The notes: generated by a model not told the origin, from the sequence alone. Shown: positions 8,283-17,280, counted from the stretch's first letter. The stretch: DNA of 64,000 nt from Herpetosiphonaceae bacterium (GCA_036374795.1 DASUTC010000182.1:1-64000), one strand, 5' to 3'. Program-made: numbers and translations.

Positions 8283-11200
8283 ATGAGCAAACGACAGCGA
8301 TCTGTCCCGGCCAGCAGAACACAGCCGCGTCCTACACGTCCCAGCGCGTCAGCCGAGGTCGATAGTCTCGGCCAGCATCTTTCTCCAGAGGCTCAGCACC
8401 AGGGCGTTGATCGTCCACATCAGCTTCCGGACGACCTGCTGCGGCTGCAACGAGCGATCGGCAACCGGGTTGTGCAGCGCTTAGTTATGACAAGCTCACA
8501 GCCCGCCAGTCGATCCACGACGCTGCCATCGACCATGCCGAGCGAGCGCGGCACGATGGCGGCACATGAACAGCCGATTCAGGCGAAGATCGAGATGACC
8601 GAGCAGGCCAAGCGCTACGCGCCGCCCGCGCTACCGTCTGCGGAGAGGAATCTTGTCGCCGGTCCGCTAGAGCCACCCACAACCACCCAGGACCGTGGGC
8701 AAACCCTGCCTGACGCCGTTCGGGCAAAGATGGAGCGGGCATTCGCGACCGATTTTGCAAGCGTCGAGATTCACGAGGGACCGGCAGCATCCTCAGTCGG
8801 CGCGCTGGCGTACACCCAGGGCGAGCAGATTCGCTTCGCGCCGGGAGCGTACGATCCCGAAAGCGCTTCTGGGCAGGCGTTGCTCGGTCACGAGCTGACG
8901 CATGTCGTGCAGCAGCGGGCAGGTCGCGTTCAAACACTGCAGGGCAAAGGCGGAGCGATCAACCAGGAGCATGGCTTTGAGGCCGAGGCCGACGAGATGG
9001 GCGCGAAAGCGGCGCAGGGCCAGCCGGTCGCGCCGCATCTGCGCGGGATCGCCGCGTCTGGCACATCCAGCACCGGCCCGATCCAGGGCGTTTCCGTCTG
9101 GTCACGCACGCACGGAGGGATTCGCGAGACGGACGAGCCCGGATCTTCGCTGTTTGCGCGTGGGTATCAGGCTATTTGGCAAGCTGACCGGAGGAGTATT
9201 GTCTACTATCCACGGGATGCCATGCCTTTTAACCTGGTGCGTGATTATACGCCGGTCCACGATGCCGCTGCGGGGCATCAGGTCTATTACCCGAATCATA
9301 TGGTGCCCACGCCGCCCAGCTCGATAGCGCCTATGGGATCGGCTTTCTCAGGCTCGCACCCGATGCTGCCCACCGCACCATCGGGGGTATCACATTTCTC
9401 AGGCTCGCACCCGATGCTGCCCACTGCACCATCGTTCGCGCCTATACCATCGCCAAGCGCTAGCTCATCGCTTCCAGGCGCGCTGCTGCCCCCAACCATG
9501 CACGCTCCACTGCCGCCGATGACACCCAGGCGACCTGCAATCATTCCCAGGCCGCCATTAGCCACTGGTGGCCCAGCGCCCACGCCGCACTCGCCCCTGA
9601 CCGGCCAAAAACGCAGGGATCACTTGCCTGCGCGGAAAACGCAAGCACGAGAAAAGCGGGGCAGAGTTGATAGTGCCGATGGCGCCTCGGCTGTGCCACA
9701 GCTTACGCCGGGATTGCCTTCCCTGCCGACGCTATCGTCAGCGCCGTCGATAAGCACCCAGGATGCGCCGACTCCATCTTCCTCGCTCGGTCATACCCAG
9801 GCGATCGACCCGACAGCGCTGCTTTCGCTGGATAGTGCTCTCAGTGTGCCATCCATCTCAGACGGTCGAGCGAATCCGGTCGCCTCCACATCCACCGGCG
9901 CGCCCTCTGGTGGCTATGACTTTGCTACCCTGGAAGCCTTGCTCTTTTCTGACCTACTCCCCAGGCCGCCACTGCCATCCATCTTAACGCCGCAGGCGGG
10001 CGGCATCATGGGAGGGCACGCATCGACATCGAGCACGCCATCGAGCACGCCCCTCGCTCACACGCCGCCCATGCCATCCTCATCAGGCGGCGGTGGGGTT
10101 GAGGAGTTTGATGTCGATTTCTTCTTGAACAACCTGTTGAGCGCACCGGAAGCAAGCGGAGCCGACTCGCTGCTCACTTTTGAAGAGATCTTGCGAGGGC
10201 CGATGGGTAGCGCTCTGCCTGTGCCGACATCATTGCCTTCAGCGGGATCATCCAGCTCGTCAAGCTCCTCATCTCCAGTGCCCCTGGACGAGGTCTTCGC
10301 CGATCGGCTCAACAACCTCTACAGTACAGGCTTCCGCGAAGAACTCGCACGCACCTTACGGGCCATCGCAAATACCGGGCAAAGTTGGGAGCAGATCAAA
10401 GCGCACCTCTTTGCGAACCATCGCCACTTCAAGCGCCCCACAGGACCATCGATTAAGGGGCGATCGGGACCGATCCCCTGGAAAAAGGCCACGCGCGAAA
10501 TCGAGGCGGCAGTCAGTAGCGACCTCGATCTGACAGAATATCGGGATGAGAAAGCGGGAAGATCAGGCACTAACGTATGGTCTAAACTTGCCAAATCAAG
10601 AACGATCGATGCGATCTGGGGCACATACTGCGAATGGGTGCTCAATAAAGCTCACCGAGCCGAGCTGATCGATGTCATCAAGGAAGCGCTGCTTCACGAG
10701 CTTGACGAGAGCGCAGAGGACCGCCCCGATGCCGGTATTTACGCCGTTGTCACTGGATGCCCTGGGAATAACAATTATGAAAGAGTGCTTGCCTTTATGG
10801 GCGGTATGGCTACCAGCGGCGAGGTGAGCGGGTATCGGCTCGCGCATTTCGAGCGAGACTGGCAGAGCACCAAGAATAGTCGGTGGATCAGAAACCAACT
10901 GCGCATGGGCGAAGGCGCGGCGCACGAGTGGATTCCCTGCGACCAGATGCTCGCGATCGTCAAAACACACTTTGAGGCGAAGGCTGGCGGCGCGCCTGAG
11001 CCAGGCTGGATCGAGCTTCAAAATCTCCTGCGCAGCCCCACCACGAGTGTTATTTTCAATCCCGCGACCTGCGACTCCGAAGAAGAAGTGGTCTACGATG
11101 ATTCAGGCGCTCGTGCGCGGGAGGCAACAATCAAAACGCTTCAGGGACACAGCGGGGCGATCTACGTCAAGCGGCTCAAAGACGGTCGTGTCAGCAGCAA

Positions 11201-11528
11201 GGCATGCACGCAGGCTCAGGAGGGCAGCAGCGGCTTTCACGGTCATTTACGCACCGCGTTTGAGGCGGGGCGTGCGACACGAGGCTCCAATACAGAGCGG
11301 CTTGTGGCAACTATTCGCGGCATCTACGCGGTGTACAAACGGTGGGTGTGGGATGGCCGCACTATTCCGAGGGATCTCTGGCAAGGGCCATACTTTCGTG
11401 AGCCAGGCATGAGAACGTCGCTGACGATCTCAGAGCTTGCCGAGGGACAGCGCGAGGCGTTTGCCGCAATTCGGGCCAAGTTTGCCGAGGTTGCCGCTGC
11501 CCTGCACCTCGATGTTCGTTTCGACTAG
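8283..11528 (+). CDS. eCIS-core (DUF4157) domain protein with Ser/Pro-rich linker and unknown C-terminal domain
   Basis: Residues about 140-225 form a DUF4157/eCIS-core domain. The stretch [16 protein letters not shown] leads to a metallopeptidase-like [14 protein letters not shown] (HExxH, near residue 203) and an [10 protein letters not shown] end. The first 140 residues are polar, and a run [15 protein letters not shown] is typical of proteins carrying this domain. Residues about 340-660 are low complexity, rich in Pro and Ser, with a near-perfect tandem [12 protein letters not shown]. The last 400 residues form a well-ordered, mixed-composition domain that I do not recognise; it includes [12 protein letters not shown] and [13 protein letters not shown]. 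Proteins with this domain are often linked to extracellular contractile injection systems or act as toxins, but no injection-system genes lie here. I prefer the ATG at 8283 because ACAGG lies six bases before it. Confidence 0.8.
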   Translation: MSKRQRSVPASRTQPRPTRPSASAEVDSLGQHLSPEAQHQGVDRPHQLPDDLLRLQRAIGNRVVQRLVMTSSQPASRSTTLPSTMPSERGTMAAHEQPIQAKIEMTEQAKRYAPPALPSAERNLVAGPLEPPTTTQDRGQTLPDAVRAKMERAFATDFASVEIHEGPAASSVGALAYTQGEQIRFAPGAYDPESASGQALLGHELTHVVQQRAGRVQTLQGKGGAINQEHGFEAEADEMGAKAAQGQPVAPHLRGIAASGTSSTGPIQGVSVWSRTHGGIRETDEPGSSLFARGYQAIWQADRRSIVYYPRDAMPFNLVRDYTPVHDAAAGHQVYYPNHMVPTPPSSIAPMGSAFSGSHPMLPTAPSGVSHFSGSHPMLPTAPSFAPIPSPSASSSLPGALLPPTMHAPLPPMTPRRPAIIPRPPLATGGPAPTPHSPLTGQKRRDHLPARKTQAREKRGRVDSADGASAVPQLTPGLPSLPTLSSAPSISTQDAPTPSSSLGHTQAIDPTALLSLDSALSVPSISDGRANPVASTSTGAPSGGYDFATLEALLFSDLLPRPPLPSILTPQAGGIMGGHASTSSTPSSTPLAHTPPMPSSSGGGGVEEFDVDFFLNNLLSAPEASGADSLLTFEEILRGPMGSALPVPTSLPSAGSSSSSSSSSPVPLDEVFADRLNNLYSTGFREELARTLRAIANTGQSWEQIKAHLFANHRHFKRPTGPSIKGRSGPIPWKKATREIEAAVSSDLDLTEYRDEKAGRSGTNVWSKLAKSRTIDAIWGTYCEWVLNKAHRAELIDVIKEALLHELDESAEDRPDAGIYAVVTGCPGNNNYERVLAFMGGMATSGEVSGYRLAHFERDWQSTKNSRWIRNQLRMGEGAAHEWIPCDQMLAIVKTHFEAKAGGAPEPGWIELQNLLRSPTTSVIFNPATCDSEEEVVYDDSGARAREATIKTLQGHSGAIYVKRLKDGRVSSKACTQAQEGSSGFHGHLRTAFEAGRATRGSNTERLVATIRGIYAVYKRWVWDGRTIPRDLWQGPYFREPGMRTSLTISELAEGQREAFAAIRAKFAEVAAALHLDVRFD

Positions 11529-11532
11529 CGTG

Positions 11533-11569
11533 CGGCGCGGCGGATACGCTTGATGTATCCGCCGCGCCG
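11533..11569. terminator. Bidirectional terminator between convergent genes
   Basis: A 15-bp perfect stem (CGGCGCGGCGGATAC and its complement) with a 7-base loop lies five bases after the eCIS-core stop and 20 bases from the stop of the opposing MFS gene. It can serve both. Confidence 0.75.
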
Positions 11570-11588
11570 GCCCACCTCACGACAGCGG

Positions 11589-12827
11589 CTAGGCAGCCTG
11601 CGACGCGCCGGGCTGCGCCAGCTTCCGGGCGTGGTATTGAAAGAGCAGCCACAGTCCCAGCACGATCACCGTGAGCACAAGCGCATAGGGCAGGATCGTC
11701 CAGATGCCCCGCTCATTCGCCAGCGTTCCCGCCAGCCACGGAAAAAAGGCCGCCCCGCCAGCGCCCAGGCTGGTCATAAAGCCGATCGCGCTCGGCAGCA
11801 GACGCACCGGCACAAGCTGCGAGATCACCGCGATCAGCGTCGGAAAGATCGGGCCGAGGCTAAACCCGGCCAGCGCCAGCCCGAACGCGGCGACGGGCGT
11901 TAGCGGCACCAGCCAGACCAGCAGCAGCCCGATGGCGGTACCGGCCAGGCAGAGCTGGATCACCAGCACATTGCCCAGGCGCTCGGTGACACCGCCGAGC
12001 ACCAGCCGTCCGAGCATCAGCCCGAACCAGTAGCCGCTCACCAGCCGCCCCGATAGCAGCGTCGCGATCCCGCGATGCTCCGTCAGAAAGCTATAGACCC
12101 AGCTTCCGACGCTGACCTCGACGCCGACGTATAAAAACAGGAACAGCGCCGCAACCCACACGATCGGCAGGCCAAGCGCCGCGCGCATCACGTTTCCGGT
12201 ATGCTGCTGATCGTGGGCCGCGCTGTCGTGCGATGGCTGCTCCGCGCCGTGAAAGGCGACGACAAGATTGATGGTGAGCAGCACCGCCAGCACTGCCAGC
12301 AGGCCGTACACGCGATACCAGCCCCAGCCAAAGGCGAGCATCTGCGACGCGAGCAGCGGCCCGACCAGCGCGCCGCCGCCGTAGAAGGCATGCAGGTAGT
12401 TTAGCAGCGCCGTGTTATTCGGCAGCGATGCGACGTAGGCGTTCAATCCCGCATCGACGATCGCCACGCCAAAGCCCAGCACCACCAGCGCCAGCAGCAC
12501 GATCAGCCACGGCGGCACGCTGGCGATGGTGATCATGCCCGTGAATAACGCCAGGCCGCCGAGCGTCAGGAACGTGCGCCGTCCAAGCCACTCGACGAGC
12601 AGGCCGCTGGTGAACGCGGCGACAAGATAGCCGCAGGTGCCGGAGAAAAAGAGATAGCTCACGGTACGCTTGTCTAAGCCATACTGCTGCTGCAAGCTCG
12701 GCAAGAGCACGCCTATCGCGCCGTCGTTGGTACCGATGAACATCAGTGCGGCGAACGCCACCGCGATATGAAACCACAGCTTCGAGCGTCCATCTTGCGA
12801 TCGTCGCGTCGTCGTCGTATGCTCCAC
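11589..12827 (-). CDS. Major facilitator superfamily transporter
   Basis: The 412-residue protein has about 12 hydrophobic segments in two six-helix halves. [16 protein letters not shown] lies in the first helix pair, and a [14 protein letters not shown] loop follows helix 3, the usual position of the MFS signature between helices 2 and 3. The central loop near residue 200 is short and charged ([11 protein letters not shown]). It resembles sugar/FucP-like or multidrug MFS members, but the substrate cannot be told. Translation starts with GTG at 12827, preceded by GGAAG seven bases upstream. It is divergent from pdxH, with which it shares a 230-base promoter region. Confidence 0.85.
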   Translation of the reverse strand: MEHTTTTRRSQDGRSKLWFHIAVAFAALMFIGTNDGAIGVLLPSLQQQYGLDKRTVSYLFFSGTCGYLVAAFTSGLLVEWLGRRTFLTLGGLALFTGMITIASVPPWLIVLLALVVLGFGVAIVDAGLNAYVASLPNNTALLNYLHAFYGGGALVGPLLASQMLAFGWGWYRVYGLLAVLAVLLTINLVVAFHGAEQPSHDSAAHDQQHTGNVMRAALGLPIVWVAALFLFLYVGVEVSVGSWVYSFLTEHRGIATLLSGRLVSGYWFGLMLGRLVLGGVTERLGNVLVIQLCLAGTAIGLLLVWLVPLTPVAAFGLALAGFSLGPIFPTLIAVISQLVPVRLLPSAIGFMTSLGAGGAAFFPWLAGTLANERGIWTILPYALVLTVIVLGLWLLFQYHARKLAQPGASQAA

Positions 12828-13058
12828 GAAATATCTTCCTTCCCGCGCGCTGTACCATCCTCCCAGACGACAGAGCGATCAAAGGTATACAGGCAGTTCC
12901 ACCGCGTGAACGATAGCACGCCAGCGCTGCTGTTTCAACCTACCAAGGTCGAAGCTCGTAGATCGTCGCGCGACCAGATCCGGCTGGTCATGGCCGGAGG
13001 ATGCTACACTAGCAGGGTGCTGTTTCAGCGATTAAACATCAGAGTAAGGAACACACCT

Positions 13059-13697
13059 ATGTCGATCGCCGATCTGCGTCGAGAGTATAGCCAGCACGGG
13101 CTGCGCAAAAGCGAGGTTGCCGCCGATCCGTTCGCCCAGTTTCAGATCTGGTTCGATCAAGCGCTGCGCGCTCAAGTGCCGGAGCCCAACGCGATGACTC
13201 TGGCAACTGCCACGCCCGATGGCATCCCCTCGGCGCGCGTCGTCCTGCTGAAAGAGTTCGACGCGCGCGGCTTCGTCTTCTACACCAACTATCTCAGCCG
13301 CAAAGGCGACGAGCTTGAGGCTAATCCCCGCGCGGCGCTGGTTTTTTTCTGGCCGGAGATGGAGCGGCAGGTGCGGATCGAAGGGCGCGTCGAGCGGGTG
13401 ACGGAGCAAGAAGCCGATGCGTATTTCGCCAGCCGTCCGGAGGGCAGCCGTCTGGGCGCGTGGGCCTCGCCGCAGAGCCAGGTGATCGCCGGACGCGACG
13501 TGCTCGATCAACGGCTGGCAGAGGTGGCGGCGGCTCACGCTGGCGCGGCTGTTCCCCGGCCCGCGCACTGGGGCGGCTACCGCGTGGTGCCCACGACGAT
13601 CGAGTTCTGGCAGGGCCGTCCCAGCCGCCTGCATGATCGCATACGCTACCGGCTGAGCGCCGATCAGACGTGGCTCATCGAGCGCTTAGCGCCCTAG
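13059..13697 (+). CDS. pdxH: Pyridoxamine 5'-phosphate oxidase
   Basis: The FMN enzyme oxidises pyridoxamine or pyridoxine 5'-phosphate to pyridoxal 5'-phosphate. The 212-residue product starts [10 protein letters not shown] and contains the family features in order. These are [36 protein letters not shown] (FMN contacts), [15 protein letters not shown], the [10 protein letters not shown] strand, [22 protein letters not shown] and the C-terminal signature [18 protein letters not shown]. The open frame extends upstream to 12768, but the ATG at 13059 has AAGGA eight bases before it and gives the family's normal N-terminus. Its product is the cofactor of kynureninase encoded upstream, though the genes are not linked in a transcript. 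Confidence 0.95.
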   Translation: MSIADLRREYSQHGLRKSEVAADPFAQFQIWFDQALRAQVPEPNAMTLATATPDGIPSARVVLLKEFDARGFVFYTNYLSRKGDELEANPRAALVFFWPEMERQVRIEGRVERVTEQEADAYFASRPEGSRLGAWASPQSQVIAGRDVLDQRLAEVAAAHAGAAVPRPAHWGGYRVVPTTIEFWQGRPSRLHDRIRYRLSADQTWLIERLAP

Positions 13698-13779
13698 CTC
13701 AGGCCCGGCCCTCTTGAAAATTCGGACGCAAGGAGTATGCTGGATTCATATCGCTGGCATGTTGAGAAAGGGGACAGCT

Positions 13780-14856
13780 ATGCTTCAGCGTCCGATCCGC
13801 GTTGTGATGTACGGTCTGGGCCAGATTGGCACCGGCATCGCCCGGTTGATTCTGCAACAGCCACACCTGGAGCTGGTCGGCGGCATCGAGCGCGATCCGA
13901 TCAAAGTCGGCAGCGACCTGGGCGAACTCCTGGGCGCTTCACAGCCGCTTGGCGTGCGCGTTCGATCGCATCCGGCCCAGGTGCTCCGTCAGGCCCGGCC
14001 CGATGTCGTCGTGATCGCTACGGCCTCGTTTCTTCAGGAGGTCTTTCCGCAGATTCGCGATTGCCTGGAAGTCGGCGCGCGGGTCATCTCGACCTGCGAG
14101 GAGCTGGTCTATCCGGCGGCGACGCATCGCGAGGTGGCGCAGGACATCGACGAGGCGGCCACGCGCGCTGGAGTACCCGTGCTTGGCATCGGCAGTAATC
14201 CCGGCTTTGTGATGGACATGCTGCCGATCCTGCTGACCGCGCCAAGCATCGATATTCAGCAGATCCATGTCGAGCGCGCGATCGACGCCAGCACCCGCCG
14301 CGTCACGCTCCAGCAGCGCATCGGCGCGGGCCTCGATCCACTGGCCTTCCGCGACTGGCTTCACCAGCGCACCACGCCGCATGTCGGGCTGGTCCACTCG
14401 CTGCGGATGATCGCCGACGCGCTGGGCTGGCGGCTCGATCGGATCGTCGAGCACGCCGAGCCGATTATCGCCGAAACCTGGCTGCGCACGCCGTATGTCA
14501 CCGTCGCCCCCGGACAGGTCGCGGGCATTCATCAGTCGGCGCGCGGCTTTATGGCGCGGCGCGAGGTCCTGAATCTTGATTGGCGCACAGCAATCGGCCT
14601 GACCGACACGTACGATGCGGTCAAAATCGCGGGCACGCCGCCGATCGACATGCTGATTCGGGGCGGCATCCACGGCGACTTGGCGACCGCTGCGCTAATG
14701 GTACGGGCCATCCCCCACATGACGATGCTGCGGCCTGGCCTGCGCACGGTGCTCGATCTACCCGTGCTGCACTACGCGCAGCCGCCCGAACGACAGCCTG
14801 AGACGCGCGGAGCCCCGCCCTCAACCGCGCTGCCCACCGCCGAGCGGACAGCATAA
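13780..14856 (+). CDS. 2,4-diaminopentanoate dehydrogenase-like / dihydrodipicolinate reductase-fold oxidoreductase
   Basis: The 358-residue protein has an N-terminal Rossmann fold (VVMYGLGQIGTGIARLIL, about residues 7-24) and a DVVVIATASF strand. Next come EVGARVISTCEEL and a GIGSNPGFVMDMLPILL segment. This order matches the dihydrodipicolinate reductase N-terminal domain joined to the 2,4-diaminopentanoate dehydrogenase C-terminal domain. Members of that group act in ornithine degradation, but many genomic homologues lack the other genes of that pathway, as here. I start at 13780, since GAAAGGGG sits just upstream; in-frame ATGs at 13714 and 13759 lack a site. The substrate is therefore uncertain. 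The tail is Pro/Ala-rich and probably disordered. Confidence 0.72.
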   Translation: MLQRPIRVVMYGLGQIGTGIARLILQQPHLELVGGIERDPIKVGSDLGELLGASQPLGVRVRSHPAQVLRQARPDVVVIATASFLQEVFPQIRDCLEVGARVISTCEELVYPAATHREVAQDIDEAATRAGVPVLGIGSNPGFVMDMLPILLTAPSIDIQQIHVERAIDASTRRVTLQQRIGAGLDPLAFRDWLHQRTTPHVGLVHSLRMIADALGWRLDRIVEHAEPIIAETWLRTPYVTVAPGQVAGIHQSARGFMARREVLNLDWRTAIGLTDTYDAVKIAGTPPIDMLIRGGIHGDLATAALMVRAIPHMTMLRPGLRTVLDLPVLHYAQPPERQPETRGAPPSTALPTAERTA

Positions 14857-14985
14857 AGCGGGGCGGAGAATAAAGGAACAAAGCGGGTGCCCTTTGGACG
14901 AAGGAGCAAAAGGCGAGTTCAACGTTCAAGGTTCGATCAACTCGAACCTTGAAACTTGAAAATTGAAGCTCGAAACGTGGAGGCG
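14857..14985. repeat. Intergenic spacer with dispersed GGGTGCCC and CTTGAAAC-type strings
   Basis: It contains GCGGGTGCCCTTTGG (a diverged copy of the GCCCAGAGGGCACCC unit in reverse) followed by GTTCAAGGTTCGATC, CTCGAACCTTGAAAC and TTGAAAATTGAAGC. The composition is like the spacer before kynA. It ends at the ribosome-binding site of the selenoprotein-like gene. Confidence 0.55.
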
Positions 14986-14987
14986 CG

Positions 14988-15389
14988 ATGCGACGATCGA
15001 AAGCGCCGGAGGAGCTGACGCTGATCTTCGACGGCTCGTGAGGATTTTGAACGCGATCGGTCCGTCTCGTGCAGACGCTCGATCGCCATCACCGCGTGAC
15101 GGTGATCCCATTTCAACAATCCGGCATACACCAGCGGGCCGGGCTGACCCGCGCGCAGTGCGAGGCGGCGGCGTGGGCGATTACGCCGGGCGGCGCGCGC
15201 TATCGTGGGGCCAGTGCGATCAACGCGACGCTAGCCGCAGCGCTGGGAACGCGCCTGCCGCTGTGGCTCTACCGCCTGCCTGGTATTCGACAGCTTCAAG
15301 ACGGCGTGTACGACTGGGTAGCGAAAAACCGCAGCCGTCTGCCGGGCGATCGGCCATACTGCGAGCAGCATCCTGAGCAGTGCCGCTGA
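14988..15389 (+). CDS. DCC-family (DUF393) thiol-disulfide oxidoreductase; probable selenoprotein with UxxU active site
   Basis: Read through two in-frame TGA codons (15039-15041 and 15048-15050), this frame gives one continuous 133-residue DCC-family protein. The family's active site is D-G-x-C-x-x-C. Here the sequence is LIFDGS-TGA-GF-TGA-TRS, so both TGAs sit exactly at the two redox cysteines and everything before and after stays in frame. The downstream half keeps family features (RYRGASAINAT, LYRLPGIRQLQD, VYDWVAKNRSRLPG). The start ATG at 14988 follows GTGGAGG at a normal distance. A SECIS-like hairpin lies at 15053-15086. I therefore read the TGAs as selenocysteine, giving a diselenide or selenol redox centre. 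The alternative is a pseudogene that lost exactly those two codons. selA, selB, selC and selD are not in the window. Confidence 0.78.
15053..15086 (+). promoter_or_regulatory. Candidate bacterial SECIS element
   Basis: The RNA can form GCGATCG/CGATCGC (7 bp), a small 3x2 internal loop, then CGTCT/AGACG (5 bp) closed by the 5-base loop CGTGC with G as second base. The apical loop begins 27 bases after the first TGA and 17 bases after the second. Both distances lie within the range accepted for bacterial SECIS hairpins, which act inside the coding region just after UGA. The shape fits; binding by SelB is inferred. Confidence 0.65.
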
Positions 15390-15465
15390 CGAGGCCGCTC
15401 CACGGGCGGTGTGCCGCACAACGATGTGTACACACCGCAATCCCTGGAAGCGCAAAGGCATGTGG

Positions 15466-15987
15466 CTACTCGTGCGTGGTGTATGGGTGGTGCCGCACCA
15501 GGCTGTAGAAGATCCCCAGACAGATGCCGAACGCGATGTTCTGGGCGATCACCGGGGCCATACCGTAATCCGTCACAACCGGGTTGACCAATGGGATGAT
15601 AAAATAGGCGATGAAGAAGATGATCAAGCCGTAGATCAGGCCAATCAGCGCGGGCAGGCCAAAGTCGGTCGTCATGTGCAGCATGCGGTGGGTGACGATG
15701 CCGAAGATCGCGCCGAGCACGATCGAGATCGCAAAGTGAATGATCGTTCCAGTCAGCACCGGGCCGACCTCGAAGCCGGGCGTGCTCATAACCGACGGCC
15801 CGTACACCGTCGCGGCGATGATCTTGGGCGGCTCCCAGACGCTAATGCCGGTCAGCAACGACAGGATCGGCGAGATCAGCACCATGACAGCGCCTGCAAG
15901 AAACCCGGCCACAGCGCCACCTAAACCGACGACATCGGGTACCGACCACCGACGTGTACCTGGGTACTTGCGGGCAGAGCTTTGCAT
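15466..15987 (-). CDS. Small multi-pass membrane protein, unknown function
   Basis: The product of about 173 residues has four hydrophobic segments: VVGLGGAVAGFLAGAVMVLIS, a GPVLTGTIIHFAISIVLGAIFGI helix, LIGLIYGLIIFFIAYFIIPLV and AQNIAFGICLGIFYSLV. A His-rich tail (RHHPYTTHE) follows. I choose the ATG at 15987, since AAGGAGG lies seven bases upstream; the ATG six bases earlier would be too close to that site. It resembles predicted membrane proteins often found near stress genes in Chloroflexota and Deinococcota, but I cannot name a function. It is convergent with the selenoprotein-like gene. Confidence 0.7.
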   Translation of the reverse strand: MQSSARKYPGTRRWSVPDVVGLGGAVAGFLAGAVMVLISPILSLLTGISVWEPPKIIAATVYGPSVMSTPGFEVGPVLTGTIIHFAISIVLGAIFGIVTHRMLHMTTDFGLPALIGLIYGLIIFFIAYFIIPLVNPVVTDYGMAPVIAQNIAFGICLGIFYSLVRHHPYTTHE

Positions 15988-16207
15988 AGCCATCCTCCTT
16001 GTCCACTACGAACGCTTCCAGCATCCCTGTTGTGTTACATAGTACTCCAATTTGCGCGTGTCTACCATCCTTGTACGATCTTACCCCTGGTTACGAATCT
16101 CGCACGCGGATGGATGGCAGGCGCGCAGCCGATAGGCGCTACTGGCATGTTTGTTGCTCGCCTCGTTCATGTAAGCCAGCAAGAGTCTTACCTGAAGGGG
16201 GAGCGCC

Positions 16208-16399
16208 ATGACAGAGCATGATCGCAAGCAGACCGACGAGCAAGTCTACCAGCAGAGCAAAAATAAATCCGACGAGCTGCCGCAGGACCCCACGCCTGAG
16301 TACGACGAGGCGGTCGAAGAATCGTTTCCGGCCAGCGATCCGCCATCGACGACCGCCAGCGTTCCCGATGCGCCGACGACAGGCACGGATCGCTCCTAG
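16208..16399 (+). CDS. Small acidic hydrophilic protein with EESFPASDPP motif
   Basis: The 63-residue protein (MTEHDRKQTDEQVYQQ...) is strongly polar and acidic, with no hydrophobic segment, so it is probably cytoplasmic and partly disordered. The central EAVEESFPASDPPS motif recurs in many short uncharacterised bacterial proteins, often near stress genes. AAGGGGGAG ends four bases before the ATG and gives clear support for translation. A strong terminator hairpin follows at 16424-16463. Function is unknown. Confidence 0.72.
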   Translation: MTEHDRKQTDEQVYQQSKNKSDELPQDPTPEYDEAVEESFPASDPPSTTASVPDAPTTGTDRS

Positions 16400-16423
16400 A
16401 ACGCACCCGACGCCAGCGTTTGG

Positions 16424-16463
16424 AGCCGATCCACGATCATCATGCAGCCGTGGATCGGCTTCT
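16424..16463 (+). terminator. Rho-independent-type terminator
   Basis: AGCCGATCCACG and CGTGGATCGGCT form a 12-bp perfect stem with a 13-base loop, then TCTGTC. It follows the small acidic protein gene by 25 bases. Confidence 0.65.
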
Positions 16464-16521
16464 GTCAGTCCGCTGCCGGTCGATCTTGCAAAAATCCCTC
16501 AAAATTCGTCCGATTCCCCTC

Positions 16522-16550
16522 TTGACTCTCGGCAGACGATATGTTATGCT
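16522..16550 (+). promoter_or_regulatory. Sigma-70-type promoter
   Basis: TTGACT (16522-16527) and TATGCT (16545-16550) are separated by 17 bases, a near-consensus vegetative promoter. It drives the short unit at about 16557-16799. Confidence 0.7.
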
Positions 16551-16602
16551 CTCGAAAGACTTTACAACACCGTCAACGTATCTACAGCTCAGGTGAATCA
16601 CT

Positions 16603-16743
16603 ATGTTAGTCGCAACCAAACAATCGTGGCATCTCGAATCGTCCAGGCAGCGGGCATACGCCATGTACTGCCCACGTGGTACGATGCGTTGCCCGATGAG
16701 CGATAATCCAAATAGATGGTTGCGACCGCATATACGCGCCTAG
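16603..16743 (+). CDS. Candidate 46-residue small protein in its own transcription unit
   Basis: A 46-codon frame (MLVATKQSWHLESSRQ...ending RPHIRA) starts at an ATG eight bases after AGGTGA. The TTGACT/TATGCT promoter lies upstream, and a strong terminator with a T tract follows 20 bases after the stop. The protein is basic, has two cysteines and matches no family I know. The complete set of promoter, ribosome-binding site, frame and terminator argues for a real unit. The 240-base transcript could instead be a non-coding RNA that happens to contain this frame. Confidence 0.45.
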   Translation: MLVATKQSWHLESSRQRAYAMYCPRGTMRCPMSDNPNRWLRPHIRA

Positions 16744-16762
16744 TTCCACGGATACGCAGTAT

Positions 16763-16799
16763 ATACCGGTCGCTCCCACGGGGCGACCGGTATTCTTTT
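16763..16799 (+). terminator. Rho-independent terminator of the small unit
   Basis: ATACCGGTCGC and GCGACCGGTAT form an 11-bp perfect stem with a 9-base loop, followed at once by TCTTTT. Confidence 0.8.
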
Positions 16800-16933
16800 C
16801 CCGGTCACAACCATCACGCTCCATGATCGATCACCGGATCGATCGCGCAGGATGTTTGCGCTGTAAAGTGTAAACTTTTATTCGGGCTGGTTTCAAACTC
16901 ACGGCGTGGTGTACGAAACCGGCGGATCGGAAA

Positions 16934-17012
16934 CGACGAGGTGCTGGCTGGAGATCCTTCGACCGTCAATCGAAGGGGAGCAATCCCCGACTTCAGCTTC
17001 TTTCCCTCGTCG
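16934..17012 (+). ncRNA. Y RNA, element A (short, Ro stem at the ends)
   Basis: The ends pair perfectly over CGACGAGG/CCTCGTCG. Inside come TG and (A)TTTC-like strands of an asymmetric internal loop, then a second helix GCTGGAG/CTTCAGC. The core holds the signature TCCTTCG as part of a hairpin CCTTCGA/TCGAAGG with 7-base loop CCGTCAA, and next to it a GGGG/CCCC hairpin. The stem plan is shared with five other elements up to 17965. This copy has no complete D or T arm, so it is a Y RNA without an evident tRNA-like domain. It is the first of the cluster before the Ro60 gene. Confidence 0.65.
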
Positions 17013-17021
17013 GCTAGCTCT

Positions 17022-17165
17022 GGGGGAGTGGCCGAGTGGTCAAAGGCGATAGACATACCTCTACACCCTTTCCTCGGATCGAGGTGACGTGGGGGTTCCT
17101 TCGGGATCTATTGGCGTATGCTCTCGTGGCTTCGCCCTGAGGGCACCCGCTCACCTCCCCCACCA
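17022..17165 (+). ncRNA. tRNA-like Y RNA, element B (tRNA ends open, CCA encoded)
   Basis: GGGGGAG/CTCCCCC forms a 7-bp acceptor stem followed by discriminator A and encoded CCA. The 5' part has a D arm like that of class II tRNAs (TGGCCGAGTGGTCAAAGGC). Where the anticodon arm should be, GATAGA/TCTATT closes a long insert: CCTCTAC/GTGGGGG, then the loop strand CCCTTT, then the hairpin CCTCG-GAT-CGAGG, and TCCTTCG. This is the same Ro-type stem as in element A but circularly permuted. The T loop is broken by the unit GCCCTGAGGGCACCC, which forms its own small hairpin. A normal tRNA function is ruled out because no anticodon loop remains. Confidence 0.72.
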
Positions 17166-17188
17166 ACAGCGACGGCCCTGGCTGGCCG

Positions 17189-17280
17189 GGCACGCAGCGG
17201 GACAAGTTGAAGCGCTAAGAGCGGTACGGTCGAGCCAGCGTCACACGGTCCTGTCGCAGGCGAAAACGCCGCCGCGTGCC
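17189..17280 (+). other. Long-helix element between Y RNAs
   Basis: GGCACGCAGCGG and CCGCCGCGTGCC pair over 12 bp with one mismatch and enclose about 68 bases that include GGCG-AAAA-CGCC near the 3' side. It lacks the GAGGTG and TCCTTCG signature. It may be a further structured RNA or a processing spacer; strand is assumed from its neighbours. Confidence 0.3.

Noticed and set aside
15069-15389. Stand-alone 106-residue protein starting at GTG
   Set aside because: It is the C-terminal part of the DCC protein. It lacks the active-site segment and a ribosome-binding site, and it is in frame with the upstream start through two TGA codons.
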